Source: Hymenobacter psoromatis (lineage in GTDB: Bacteria > Bacteroidota > Bacteroidia > Cytophagales > Hymenobacteraceae). From it: DNA of 64,000 nucleotides. How positions within the stretch are numbered: position 1 is the stretch's first letter; every line of letters begins with the position of its first letter. Where the stretch lies: positions 868,001 through 932,000 of the forward strand of contig NZ_JAIFAG010000001.1 of NCBI RefSeq assembly GCF_020012125.1, given 5' to 3'. The notes under the pieces were generated by a model. The model searched no databases, was not told where the DNA came from, and saw only the letters and a list, made by a program, of their open reading frames with translations. Made by a program: the position numbers and the translations under genes. Shown here in pieces: positions 1 to 8,211 of this stretch.

Positions 1-479
1 GCAATCTGGGCTGGGTCGTCGCTGAATTCCATACCCTTGAACAGCGGCGAGACCAGCAGCGCCTCGTAGCGGCGGCGCAGATACGCCACGTTTTCGGCAC
101 CCCACACGAAGCTCATGTGCGGAATGCTGTGGATAAAAGCCGCTGGTTCGGGTAGTTGGCCGGTCTGCACCAAGCTGGCCCACAGCTGTTTGCTCAACTC
201 AAACTGCTCGGCTATCTTGTCGGCCTTCGAAATGTCGATGCTGCCATCGGGCAGCTGCGGCGTGTAGTTGAGCTCGCAAAAAGCCGAGTGGCCGGTGCCG
301 GCATTATTCCAGGCGTCGGAGCTTTCGGCAGCCACCGCGTCGAGGCGTTCGTACACGGCCAGGGTGAGGGTAGGGTCCAGCGCTTTAAGCAAAACGCCCA
401 GCGTGGCGCTCATTATGCCGGCCCCCACGAGCACCACGTCGGCGGTCAGCGGCTTGGCAGGAGTAGTCTTCAGGTTCAT
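1..479 (-). CDS. mqo: Malate:quinone oxidoreductase, N-terminal part (truncated by window edge)
   Basis: Membrane-associated FAD enzyme that oxidises malate to oxaloacetate and passes electrons to quinone. Reading the minus strand from the ATG at 479 gives about 159 residues before the window edge. The N-terminus has the dinucleotide-binding run [15 protein letters not shown], followed by the Mqo-typical stretch with [17 protein letters not shown]; a little further on come IPHMSFVWG and a YLRRRYEAL segment, as in this family. Mqo is usually near 500 residues, so about two thirds lies outside the window. There is no partner gene next to it; the BLUF gene starts 125 bases away on the other strand. 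Family assignment is confident; completeness cannot be judged. Confidence 0.93.
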   Translation of the reverse strand, partial: MNLKTTPAKPLTADVVLVGAGIMSATLGVLLKALDPTLTLAVYERLDAVAAESSDAWNNAGTGHSAFCELNYTPQLPDGSIDISKADKIAEQFELSKQLWASLVQTGQLPEPAAFIHSIPHMSFVWGAENVAYLRRRYEALLVSPLFKGMEFSDDPAQI

Positions 480-604
480 GCGAAAAGGATAAGTACCGGT
501 GCATACGGTAGATTTGTAGGAGCGGCCAGCGCGGGCTGGCGAAGTACACTACCAGTAGCGCGTGGCGAAGCGCGCCGGGCCCTGGTAGTGAGTGATGAGC
601 AACT

Positions 605-1042
605 ATGGATTGTGAAGTAGGAAAATACCACAGTATCGTGTATGTGAGCGAAGCGATTGCCCGGTTTGAGGAGCCCGCCTTGCTGCACCTGCTCAGGCAG
701 TGCCGCCTGGCCAACGAGCGAAACTGCATCACGGGCGTGCTGATGTACGGCGAGGGCCAGTTTATCCAGGTACTGGAAGGCTGCCCGGCGGCCGTGCGCC
801 GCCTCTATGCCCGCATCGCGGCCGACCCGCGCCACGGCCGGCTCGAAATCCTGGCCGATGGTCCCATGCGCTGGCGCGAGTTTCAGGGCTGGCACATGAG
901 CTTTGCGCCCCTACCCGCCGCCTACCCCGAGGTGCCCGGCTACCTCACGCCTCCGCAGCTCGTGCTGACTGCCGTCGGCGTGCCGGTGCAGCAGGTGCTG
1001 AGCGAGTTTCTGGCGCGCAGCACGCAAGCCGCGTTGATTTAG
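605..1042 (+). CDS. BLUF-domain blue-light photoreceptor
   Basis: Short (145 aa) sensor of blue light using FAD, with the BLUF domain over residues 7-100 and a short C-terminal tail, so it probably signals by protein interaction. By position against cyanobacterial PixD, the key residues are present: Tyr13 (in IVYVS), Asn37, the ITGVL strand, Gln55 (in FIQVLEG) and the Trp96-x-Met98 pair. The DPRHGRL segment matches the family's conserved D-x-RH loop. No output domain is fused to it. It stands alone between mqo and a 2H phosphoesterase. What it signals to is not evident; a radical SAM photolyase-like gene lies 0.7 kb downstream, which may be coincidence. Confidence 0.9.
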   Translation: MDCEVGKYHSIVYVSEAIARFEEPALLHLLRQCRLANERNCITGVLMYGEGQFIQVLEGCPAAVRRLYARIAADPRHGRLEILADGPMRWREFQGWHMSFAPLPAAYPEVPGYLTPPQLVLTAVGVPVQQVLSEFLARSTQAALI

Positions 1043-1099
1043 CCCGGTTTTGAGGCTCAGTACTTTGTTTAGAAAGTGAGGCGGAGTGGAAGCTGCGCG

Positions 1100-1615
1100 C
1101 TACTGCCCAAACTCAAAAACCTGCCGCCGCTCCCACGGCCCGCCGCGGTAGGCCCACAGCGCCAGGCCGGTACCCAGCGCCTCAAAAGCCTTAAAACCAG
1201 CGCTTAGCTCGGCCAGCAGGGCGCGGGCTACGGCGGGGTCCACCTTGTTTTGCACCGTAATGTGGGGCCGCAGGCTCTGGCTATCCTGGGCCGATAGCCA
1301 GGGCTGCCACTGCCGCTGCAAGCGCCGGTGCAGGGCCGGTAGGGTAGGGTTGTCGAGCGTATACATCACGCCCCGGCCCATGAATTTGAGGCCCGTCACG
1401 CGCAGAGGTAGGGGGCCGGGCTCGTTGGCCGCGGCTTCGGCCAGGTCGGCTATGATGGCGGCTTCCTCCGCCCCCGGCAAGGCGTGGAAGAGCGTGAGGT
1501 GCGCGCTGAGGTAGTTGATTTTGGGCGGAAAATAGCGCCGCCGCTGCTCGTCAAAAAAAGCCTGGCTGGCCGCGTCGAGCAAGAGCGTAAGAATAAGGGG
1601 AGCAGAATTGGGCAT
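1100..1615 (-). CDS. 2'-5' RNA ligase / 2H phosphoesterase family protein
   Basis: 171-residue protein of the 2H phosphoesterase superfamily (LigT/CPDase-like), which hydrolyses or forms 2',3'-cyclic phosphate-type bonds in RNA or nucleotides. The two defining H-x-T motifs are visible: His39-Leu-Thr41 (HLTLFHALPG) and His118-Ile-Thr120 (LRPHITVQNK), spaced as expected for the bilobal fold. Length fits a single-domain member with no extra domains. It converges with the BLUF gene. The true substrate of such bacterial stand-alone proteins is usually unknown, so I give only the family. Confidence 0.85.
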   Translation of the reverse strand: MPNSAPLILTLLLDAASQAFFDEQRRRYFPPKINYLSAHLTLFHALPGAEEAAIIADLAEAAANEPGPLPLRVTGLKFMGRGVMYTLDNPTLPALHRRLQRQWQPWLSAQDSQSLRPHITVQNKVDPAVARALLAELSAGFKAFEALGTGLALWAYRGGPWERRQVFEFGQ

Positions 1616-1771
1616 GGCCCGGCTATACGCAAAAATGGGCCGCGGCGCTCGCTTAGGGATACTGAAAAAAAATGAGTTTTGCTCGGCAACTATCTATAAG
1701 TCAGTGCTAAAAATCGATGACTAAAAGGACGAAATTCGACCCATTTTAGGCAGGCAGGCGTTTAATAAGCT

Positions 1772-2905
1772 ATGCAGACTGACCTCTTTTTGCCCGTTCT
1801 CAACGCCCCCGCGCCCGCCCTGCTACCCGCCTCGTTGGAAGCGGCCGCGCCTCGCACCCACGGGGCGAAGCTCTGGCTGCCCAAGCGCGTGCTCTTCACT
1901 CCGGCGGCCCTCGATGAAGACTACGGCCAGCAAATCCTGGCCCGCGCTACGGCCCTCAATCTGGACATAGAATTGCTGAAAAGTAACCGCCTCACCGGCC
2001 TGCGCGGCGACGACGAGCGCGCCACCTACCGCACCGCCAAAACCACGCTGGCCGTGGTAAACGCGCCCGCCGGCGCGTTGCGCCTCCAGCCTACCCCCCC
2101 CTCGGCCGACTACCAGCTCAACCTCGCCGAGGGCTGCCCCGCGCACTGCCAGTACTGCTACCTGGCCGGCAGCCTCAGCGGCCCGCCCGTAGTGCGTGCC
2201 TTCGCCAACCTGCCTAAGCTACTCGAAAACACCCAGGCCTACGAGCGCGCCGACCGCCCCGTGAGCTTCGAGGCCAGCTGCTACACCGACGTGCTGGGCA
2301 TCGAGCACCTTACCGGCGCGCTGGCCGAAACGGTGCGCTACTTCGCTGGCCGCGAGGGGGGTAGGCTGCGCTTCGTGAGTAAATACGACCACGTAGAAAG
2401 CCTGCTGGGCCTACCGCATAATGGCCACACCCGCGCCCGCGCCTCGCTCAATGCCGAGCCACTGGCCCGGCAGCTGGAGGGCGGCACGGCTAGTATCGAG
2501 GCGCGCATTCAAGCGTTGCGGCGGCTGGCGCTGCCGGTGGCCCAGGGTGGCGGCGGCTACCCGGTGGGCGTAGTGCTGGCCCCCATTATGCCGCTGCCCG
2601 ACTGGCGGCAGCACTACGGCGAGCTGCTCGACCGCCTGCACGCGGCGCTGGCCGACGTGCCCGGCCTCGACCTCACCGTGGAGTTCATCACCCATCGCTT
2701 CACGCCCGGCTCGAAAGAAGTGCTGCTCGGCTGGTACCCCAACACCAGCCTCGACCTCGAAGAAAGCACCCGCACCGTGAAGCGCAATAAGTTCGGTGGC
2801 CTCAAGTACGTGTACGACCTGCCCACGATGCGAGAGCTAAAGGCTTGGTTTTATGCCGAGTGGCAGCGCCGTTTTCCGCACGCGCCGGTGCAGTACTGGA
2901 CGTAG
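1772..2905 (+). CDS. Spore photoproduct lyase-like radical SAM protein
   Basis: 377 aa. The radical SAM cluster motif is Cys122-x3-Cys126-x2-Cys129 within GCPAHCQYCYL, as in the spore photoproduct lyase (SPL) family, and further SPL-like segments include SFEASCYTD, RFVSKYDHVESLL and the GLKYVY/ELKAWF C-terminus. Classical SPL repairs the thymine dimer of spore DNA by a radical mechanism, but this lineage does not sporulate, so here the enzyme may act on another photoproduct or another substrate. It is monocistronic. The stop codon is followed directly by GGGGGTAAG, close to the window's abundant GGGGTAGGG word. Family confidence is high, function uncertain. Confidence 0.83.
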   Translation: MQTDLFLPVLNAPAPALLPASLEAAAPRTHGAKLWLPKRVLFTPAALDEDYGQQILARATALNLDIELLKSNRLTGLRGDDERATYRTAKTTLAVVNAPAGALRLQPTPPSADYQLNLAEGCPAHCQYCYLAGSLSGPPVVRAFANLPKLLENTQAYERADRPVSFEASCYTDVLGIEHLTGALAETVRYFAGREGGRLRFVSKYDHVESLLGLPHNGHTRARASLNAEPLARQLEGGTASIEARIQALRRLALPVAQGGGGYPVGVVLAPIMPLPDWRQHYGELLDRLHAALADVPGLDLTVEFITHRFTPGSKEVLLGWYPNTSLDLEESTRTVKRNKFGGLKYVYDLPTMRELKAWFYAEWQRRFPHAPVQYWT

Positions 2906-2932
2906 GGGGTAAGCGCCCGGTCGCGCTCCTCG

Positions 2933-3706
2933 TTACGCCTGCTTCCAGAAGCTAATCAGCTCGCGCACCTGGTTGAGAAAGCGGGCATCCTCGGAAAGGC
3001 GGCTGATTTCGGTGACGGTCTGGCGGGCCAGGGCTTCGTGGTCGCGGGCGTTTAGGCGGGTCAGCTCTTCGAGGCGGCCATCGAGGCGGTCAATGGTTTG
3101 ACGCATCGCGGCCAGGGTAAGGTCTTGGTTGTAAGCCCAGGAGCCTTCCCGGTTGATGTCGAGCGCGTGCTTCAGTTCTTTGGCGCTGCTTTCCAGGCTA
3201 CTAACCCGGTCGCGTAGTTCCGCCACGTCTTCCCGCGGGTAGCGAATTTGCTGGCCCATGTTGCGCAGGCGGGCCGCCAGGTGCTCGTAGGCCCGCTCGG
3301 CGGGGCGCACCAGCATCAGGGCCAGCGCGACCACGGCGGCCGTATAGCCCAGCGGAACCACGTGGTAGGCAGCCAGCGCGAACAGCGTGGCGGCCGTAGC
3401 CAAGTGCAACCCAATAGCCAGCAGCTTGAAGCGGCTGGCCACTCGCCGGGCGAAGGCCACCGTGTCGGAGTCAACGGCAATGCCGTGGGCCTCCGCATCG
3501 CGGGCTTGCTCCACCACGGCCAGCGCGGCAAAATGGGCATTCCAGGGCAGAATTAGGACGGCGGCCAGCCACCACAGCACCCCCAGGCCCGTCAGCCAGT
3601 CAACCAGCCGGCCGGTGGAAACATGCAATAGCTGCAACCCAAAGAATATGAGCAGCAGCAGCCCGGTGAGCACTACCAGCGTAACTAAAAAGCTCCGAAG
3701 CGACAT
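2933..3706 (-). CDS. Four-helix membrane protein with C-terminal coiled coil, unknown function
   Basis: No family recognised. I place the start at the ATG at 3706, just before the first hydrophobic segment, rather than 75 bases upstream; the product is 257 aa. Hydrophobic segments lie at about residues 5-27, 38-56, 93-113 and 116-136. They are followed by a charged amphipathic region (about 150-250) rich in Leu, Glu and Arg heptads that reads as coiled coil. The topology suggests an inner-membrane anchor with a cytoplasmic coiled-coil tail. It ends 28 bases from the convergent SPL-like gene. Confidence 0.65.
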   Translation of the reverse strand: MSLRSFLVTLVVLTGLLLLIFFGLQLLHVSTGRLVDWLTGLGVLWWLAAVLILPWNAHFAALAVVEQARDAEAHGIAVDSDTVAFARRVASRFKLLAIGLHLATAATLFALAAYHVVPLGYTAAVVALALMLVRPAERAYEHLAARLRNMGQQIRYPREDVAELRDRVSSLESSAKELKHALDINREGSWAYNQDLTLAAMRQTIDRLDGRLEELTRLNARDHEALARQTVTEISRLSEDARFLNQVRELISFWKQA

Positions 3707-3817
3707 AGGCGGTAAAAGAAAAGCGCCCGAACGGCCGGCCGCGCCCGCAAACCTAGCGCTCTCCGCCGCGCTGCGCAACAACCAGCCGGACCATTGAAGA
3801 AGCTGAGCGGTGGCGGG

Positions 3818-4090
3818 CTAGCACCCACTCCGAAAATCAGGGTATTCCGCAAACCCTGGCGCGGGCGTGTCATCAATTCTAATAATGTGGTCGAGGCGGA
3901 TTTCCTCGCCCGAGGCCAGCACGGCATACTCGGCCTGCTCGCGGGTGACGAAGGTCTTAATGCTCGTAGTGCCCTGGCAAAGCTGCCGCAAATCGTTGAA
4001 ATATTGCAGGTACACCTGCTTTCGGCGGGTGGCCGCGGCCTCCAGCTCGTCGTAGAAGCCGCAGGCGATGGGTTGGTAGTCGGTAGGCAT
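3818..4090 (-). CDS. Rof/YaeO-like Rho-binding antiterminator
   Basis: 90-residue protein when started at the ATG at 4090. Its opening MPTDYQPIACGFYDELEAA matches the Rof pattern of E. coli YaeO (YQPI, then C-x-x-Y-D-x-L-E), and the remainder has the small Sm-like barrel character (LASGEEIRLDHIIRID). Rof binds Rho and blocks its RNA-binding site, reducing Rho-dependent termination. The upstream in-frame ATG (4174) would add 28 unrelated residues and is not preferred. No link to neighbours is evident. Confidence comes from the N-terminal motif and length only. Confidence 0.7.
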   Translation of the reverse strand: MPTDYQPIACGFYDELEAAATRRKQVYLQYFNDLRQLCQGTTSIKTFVTREQAEYAVLASGEEIRLDHIIRIDDTPAPGFAEYPDFRSGC

Positions 4091-4271
4091 CGGAGAAATA
4101 GCGAGGGGTAGGAAGAATTTGCGGGCTACGTCGCCTGCGTGGTAATGTGCGTAGCTAGCGCTGCTCAGGAACACGCTCAGCAGCAGCGCGTCAAGCTCGA
4201 AAATAAAGCTAAAATATTTCCGGCTATCGGGCGTTATGTAAAAGCGGTAAATTACGGATGAAGGGAGGCCG

Positions 4272-5021
4272 ATGACGAATGACCTGGATTATAGATGGGT
4301 CGCGCCCGACGAAGCGCTGGCGGACTTCGTGGAAAGCTTTTGGCGGTTAGGCAACCAAGCGAATAGCGACAAGGAGATTATTGTGTTGCCCGACGGGCGA
4401 ATTGATTTAATTTTCTCTCCATCAGCTACCGGCCCTGTGCAGGCGACGTTGCTGGGGGTAGGCACGCGGCCCGACCAAGCGGTTTTAACGGCTAAAACCC
4501 AGATGTTCGTCATCAGCTTCAAGCTGCTGGCAACGGAATATATTTTTCACGACTCAGTTTCCGGCTTATTAAATAGCGCAAAAAACCTGCCTGCTGGTTT
4601 TTGGGATTTCACGGCGGCCGATTTGGCTGATTTTGACCTTTTTTGCCAAAAATCCACTCAAAGAATCAGGGCACTTTTACCGCAGGAAATTGACGGCCGA
4701 AAGCGTAAGCTTTTTGACCTGCTCTATGCTTCAAACGGCTGCTGCGCCGTGCGGGAGCTGGCTGAGCAAGTAGGTTGGAGTAGCCGGCAAATTAATCGCT
4801 ATTTCAATCAGCAATACGGGTTATCCTTGAAAAAATACAGCAGCATTCTGCGCTTTCGGGCTTCTTTTCAGCACCTCAAAGCGGGTAAGTTGTTTCCGCA
4901 GCAAAGCTTTGCCGACCAGTCGCATTTCATCAGGGAAATTAAAAAGCTGTCTGGCGTGCTGCCCAAAGACCTTAGCCGAAATCAAAACGACCGATTCATA
5001 CAATTTTCCACCTTGCTTTGA
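4272..5021 (+). CDS. AraC-family transcriptional regulator
   Basis: 249 aa. An N-terminal ligand or effector domain of about 150 residues (opening FVESFWRLG, then IIVLPDGRIDLIF) is of the kind common in Bacteroidota AraC regulators. The C-terminal AraC helix-turn-helix pair spans about 155-240 (VRELAEQVGWSSRQINRYF, then SFADQSHFIREIKKLSG). It ends only 35 bases before the ATG of the TetX-like monooxygenase on the same strand, so it may control that gene. This pair looks lower in GC than most of the window, with many A/T-ending codons, hinting at transfer as a unit. Confidence 0.85.
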   Translation: MTNDLDYRWVAPDEALADFVESFWRLGNQANSDKEIIVLPDGRIDLIFSPSATGPVQATLLGVGTRPDQAVLTAKTQMFVISFKLLATEYIFHDSVSGLLNSAKNLPAGFWDFTAADLADFDLFCQKSTQRIRALLPQEIDGRKRKLFDLLYASNGCCAVRELAEQVGWSSRQINRYFNQQYGLSLKKYSSILRFRASFQHLKAGKLFPQQSFADQSHFIREIKKLSGVLPKDLSRNQNDRFIQFSTLL

Positions 5022-5025
5022 AAAA

Positions 5026-5033
5026 TACCTTTG
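5026..5033 (+). promoter_or_regulatory. Bacteroidota-type -7 box upstream of the TetX-like gene
   Basis: TACCTTTG fits the Bacteroidota -7 consensus TAnnTTTG. It lies 24 bases before the ATG at 5057 and after the stop of the AraC gene, so the monooxygenase may have its own promoter. This also argues against the upstream in-frame TTG at 5018 as start. The -33 element is weak (a T-run near 5004). Confidence 0.5.
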
Positions 5034-5056
5034 GGTCGTACATAAGATTTTGTGAT

Positions 5057-6202
5057 ATGCTGATGCAAGACAAAAAAATCGCCGTCGTGGGCGGCGGGCC
5101 GGGCGGACTAACCTTAGCCCGGCTCTTACAGCTCAAAGGCGCGGTGGTAAACGTCTATGAGCGAGACGCTAGCCAGGACGTGCGAATGCAGGGGGCCACG
5201 CTCGACCTGCACGAAGAATCCGGGCTGGAAGCCCTGCGGCGGGCGGGCTTGCTGGAGGCGTTTTATGCTAATCACCGCCCGGAAGCGGGCCGGCTGCGGA
5301 TAGTGGATAAGCACGCCGCAAGCGTAATGGATGAGCTGTTTGCGGAGGATGCTGGCGACCAGCGCCCGGAGATTGACCGGGGGCCTTTGCGCCATATTCT
5401 GCTGGAATCTCTGGCCGGCGGCACCGTGGTTTGGAATAGCCAGTTTGCCTCGATGGAAAAGGAAAAGGACGGCTGGCGCTTATCCTTCAAAAATGGCTCA
5501 TCTGCTTACGCGGACCTCGTGATTGCCGCCGACGGCGCAAATTCAAAAATTCGCCCCTACATCACGGCTATTCAGCCCCTTTATTCGGGCGTTACCATTG
5601 TGGAGGGCAACGTGTACCACGCGGAGAAAAACGCGCCGAACCTGTGGAGCCTGGCCAACGGCGGGAAAGTTTTTGCTTTTGGCGACGAGCAATCGCTTAT
5701 TCTGAGCGCGAAAGGCGAGGGTAGCTTGTCTTTTTATACCGGGTGTAAGGTGCCGGAAAACTGGGTGCGGCAAAGTGGTATTGACTTCGCCGACCGGGCG
5801 CAGGTTACCGAGTGGTTTAAAAAGGATTTTGGCTCGTGGAATAATATTTGGCAGGAATTATTTATTAGCCCGGAGGCGTGGTTTATTCCGCGTCCGCAAT
5901 ATCATTTTCCCCTGGCGCAGGAGTGGGCGGCGCTTCCCAACCTGACCATGCTGGGCGATGCCGCTCACCGCATGCCGCCCTACGCCGGGGAGGGCGTAAA
6001 TATGGCCATGCAGGATGCCTTTGAGCTGGCCGAATGCCTGACGGACCGCCCTTTTGAGGACGTGCAAACTGCCATCGCCGCCTACGAAAAGCAGATGCGG
6101 CAGCGAACGTCGGAAGTTACCCGGCTGACCCTGGACTCGACCGAGATGCTGCACGGCGCGGACCCCATAACCGACCTGCTGACGATGATGAGCGGGCACT
6201 AA
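5057..6202 (+). CDS. TetX-like FAD-dependent monooxygenase
   Basis: 381 aa from the ATG at 5057, close to the 388 residues of TetX. Group A flavin monooxygenase: GGGPGG dinucleotide motif at about residues 12-17; VYERD; then GATLDLHEESG, where TetX has GGTLDLHKGSG; the DLVIAADGANSKIR region; and the FAD-pyrophosphate GD motif MLGDAAHRMPPYAGEGVN. The C-terminus keeps the long TetX-type helix (AAYEKQMRQRTSEV). TetX hydroxylates and inactivates tetracyclines; relatives act on other aromatic compounds, so antibiotic inactivation is inferred, not shown. It sits just downstream of an AraC regulator, with which it may form a regulated pair. Confidence 0.82.
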   Translation: MLMQDKKIAVVGGGPGGLTLARLLQLKGAVVNVYERDASQDVRMQGATLDLHEESGLEALRRAGLLEAFYANHRPEAGRLRIVDKHAASVMDELFAEDAGDQRPEIDRGPLRHILLESLAGGTVVWNSQFASMEKEKDGWRLSFKNGSSAYADLVIAADGANSKIRPYITAIQPLYSGVTIVEGNVYHAEKNAPNLWSLANGGKVFAFGDEQSLILSAKGEGSLSFYTGCKVPENWVRQSGIDFADRAQVTEWFKKDFGSWNNIWQELFISPEAWFIPRPQYHFPLAQEWAALPNLTMLGDAAHRMPPYAGEGVNMAMQDAFELAECLTDRPFEDVQTAIAAYEKQMRQRTSEVTRLTLDSTEMLHGADPITDLLTMMSGH

Positions 6203-6227
6203 AAGCCAGCCGCCGCCGCTAGCCTGG

Positions 6228-6779
6228 CTACCCCGCCAACCGCCGCAACGCCAGCAGGCACAGCGCCACCGAGCCCGACACCCGGATATCGCCCCGTAAA
6301 ACCAGCCCTTCGACCTCGGCCAGCGGCACCAGCACTACCTCAATGTTCTCGGTGGGGTCGAGGTGCTGGGCAGCCACCGGGCGCACGTCGCGGGCCAGGA
6401 AAAACGAACTCTGGTTGGTGTCCTTGGTGGGGTTATCGTACACGTCGAGCAGCGGCTCGGGGGGTAGGGGCGGGGCGTAGCCGGTTTCCTCGAGCAGCTC
6501 GCGGGCGGCTGCGGCGGCCACGGAGGTTTCGCCCGCGTCTACCACGCCGCCGGGAAGCTCCAGCAGTATCTGGCCGGCGGCGTGCTTGTACTGCCGCACA
6601 AAAACCACTTGATTATCAGTCGTAAGCGGGAAAGTGAGCACCACGTGGGGCCGCACGCTCACGAAGTAATCGTCAAGCTCCTGGCCGCCGGGCAGGCGCA
6701 CATGGTCGCGCCGCAGCTGGTACCAAGGGTGGTCAAACACAAGTTCGGAGCGGAGCGTCTGCCAGGGTTCGAGCGGCAT
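6228..6779 (-). CDS. Nudix hydrolase, ADP-ribose pyrophosphatase-like
   Basis: 183 aa. A Nudix box is visible in the middle: GGVVDAGE, then an Ala-rich stretch, then RELLEETGY. It is preceded by the strands VVFVRQYKHAAGQILLELPG typical of ADP-ribose/NDP-sugar pyrophosphatases. By my count there are eight residues between the Glu of the first half and RELLEE, one more than the canonical seven. The enzyme would cleave a nucleoside diphosphate linked to another group. It converges with the TetX-like gene, ending 26 bases from it. Confidence 0.87.
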   Translation of the reverse strand: MPLEPWQTLRSELVFDHPWYQLRRDHVRLPGGQELDDYFVSVRPHVVLTFPLTTDNQVVFVRQYKHAAGQILLELPGGVVDAGETSVAAAAARELLEETGYAPPLPPEPLLDVYDNPTKDTNQSSFFLARDVRPVAAQHLDPTENIEVVLVPLAEVEGLVLRGDIRVSGSVALCLLALRRLAG

Positions 6780-6878
6780 GTTTTTTTAGCTGGTGGCTGA
6801 TAGGCTTTCGTGAAATCATCTGTCCTTACGAGCGCCGCGAAGCAGGAACAATCTTCTTTTGCTGAAGTCACCAGCTAC

Positions 6879-7784
6879 TTAGTTGCTCTCCTCACCGGCC
6901 GTTACCTGCGCGTAGTTGAGGGCCGCTACCAGGGCCAGGCCGCCCAGGATGTTGCCCAGCAGCGCCGGCACCACGAAGCTGCCCAGCGCCGTGCCCCAGC
7001 CCGTCTGGCCCATCGCGGCCAGGGTAAAAACCTCCACCGCGCCCGCGATAACGTGGCTGAAGTGCGCTACGCCCACGAAGTAGGTGATGAAAATAATAAC
7101 CCAGAAACGTCCTTCTTCAGCAAAGGGTAATAGCCAGACCATCAAGGCAATAAGCCAGCCCGCGAATACGCCCCGCACCAGCGTGGTAGCGAAGTCGTGG
7201 CTGAGTGCCGTGTGGCCCATGCGCGCAAACTCCGCCTTCACCTCCGGCTCAAAAGCTGATGAGTGAGCAATGGCAAGCCCTATCAGGGCGGCACCTACTA
7301 GGTTGGCTGCCAGCACAACGCCCCATAGCCGGCCCACGTTGCGCAGGCACTCCCAGGTACGCTCCTGCAACAGTGGCAAAATGGGCGTAAGCGTGTTTTC
7401 AGTGAAAAGCTGCTGCCGGCCCAGCACCACGATGACAAAGCCCAGGCTGTAGCCCAGGCTGGCCACCAGTGGCTGCCAGGTGGCGTTGGGCAGGTAGCGC
7501 ATCAGCAGGCCCTCGGCAACCATCGAAAAGCTCATGGAAAGACCCGCCGCCAGCCCCGACCAGAACAGTGCCGCCGACGAGCGCTTCAGCTCCTCGGTGC
7601 CCTCCGATACGATGGCCTTGTAAATAACCTTGCCCGAAGGTGCGCTGCGCTCCTCTGCTTCCTGCTCCTCTACCGCGTTCTGCTCCTGCTTGTTTCGCTG
7701 CTCTTTGGGCTTCTTGGCCGGGTCCTGCCCATCCTCGGCGGGGGGGGTAGGCTTGGCGGGGGGGGTAGGGGTAGGGGACTGCAT
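6879..7784 (-). CDS. Formate/nitrite transporter (FNT) family protein
   Basis: 301 aa from the ATG at 7784; an in-frame ATG at 7820 would add 12 residues. The N-terminal 65 residues are a Pro/Lys/Glu-rich cytoplasmic tail (PTPTPPAKPTPPAED then acidic). The rest has six hydrophobic segments with the FNT landmarks GLAAGLSMSFS, LFTENTLTPI, and the AHFSHVIAGAVEVF and LLGNILGG segments. FNT proteins form pentameric channels for small monovalent anions. The pattern with the long hydrophilic N-terminus resembles the YfdC-like subgroup, whose substrate is not established. The Pro-rich tail is encoded by repeated copies of the GGGGTAGGG word on the opposite strand. Confidence 0.85.
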   Translation of the reverse strand: MQSPTPTPPAKPTPPAEDGQDPAKKPKEQRNKQEQNAVEEQEAEERSAPSGKVIYKAIVSEGTEELKRSSAALFWSGLAAGLSMSFSMVAEGLLMRYLPNATWQPLVASLGYSLGFVIVVLGRQQLFTENTLTPILPLLQERTWECLRNVGRLWGVVLAANLVGAALIGLAIAHSSAFEPEVKAEFARMGHTALSHDFATTLVRGVFAGWLIALMVWLLPFAEEGRFWVIIFITYFVGVAHFSHVIAGAVEVFTLAAMGQTGWGTALGSFVVPALLGNILGGLALVAALNYAQVTAGEESN

Positions 7785-7866
7785 AAAGTGCTTAAACGCA
7801 AAAGGAAATGCCGGGGCCATTCGCCGGCCGCAATTAGCTTGCGGCTTTCATTTACCCCTCGCTTCA

Positions 7867-8097
7867 ATGGCTACTTTTCGGCAAGTACTCACTGCTCATT
7901 CCGCCACCGTATTGGTAAACACGACCTTGCACGAGGGTGGCTTCACGCTCACTGGCCCCAGTGTGCTGGGCCACAGCATCGTCACCTCGCTCGCCGTGAC
8001 GCAGCAGATTCTGGCCTCGCCCGAATTCGACCAACTCCTGGGCTCCGACAAGGCCGCCCGCATCCTGGAAGTCGTGTTGGCGCAGGCAGCCCGCTAA
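7867..8097 (+). CDS. Small hypothetical protein
   Basis: 76-residue ORF starting MATFRQVLTAHSATVLVNTTLHEGG and ending in a regular amphipathic helix (LEVVLAQAAR). I recognise no family. It fills the gap between the divergent FNT gene and phzF, has a plain ATG start and reasonable amino-acid composition, and no better ORF competes with it. It is soluble-looking, with no signal peptide. Real but uncharacterised is the most likely reading. Confidence 0.45.
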   Translation: MATFRQVLTAHSATVLVNTTLHEGGFTLTGPSVLGHSIVTSLAVTQQILASPEFDQLLGSDKAARILEVVLAQAAR

Positions 8098-8211
8098 GTA
8101 GGTAGCGGTGAGAAACTAGCGGGCGGTGGCCGGAGTGGCGCATCTTTGCGGCCTCCGGCGGTAGCGGTGCTACCCGCCACGTTTTCCAGAATCTTTGCTT
8201 TCTTCTCAAGT

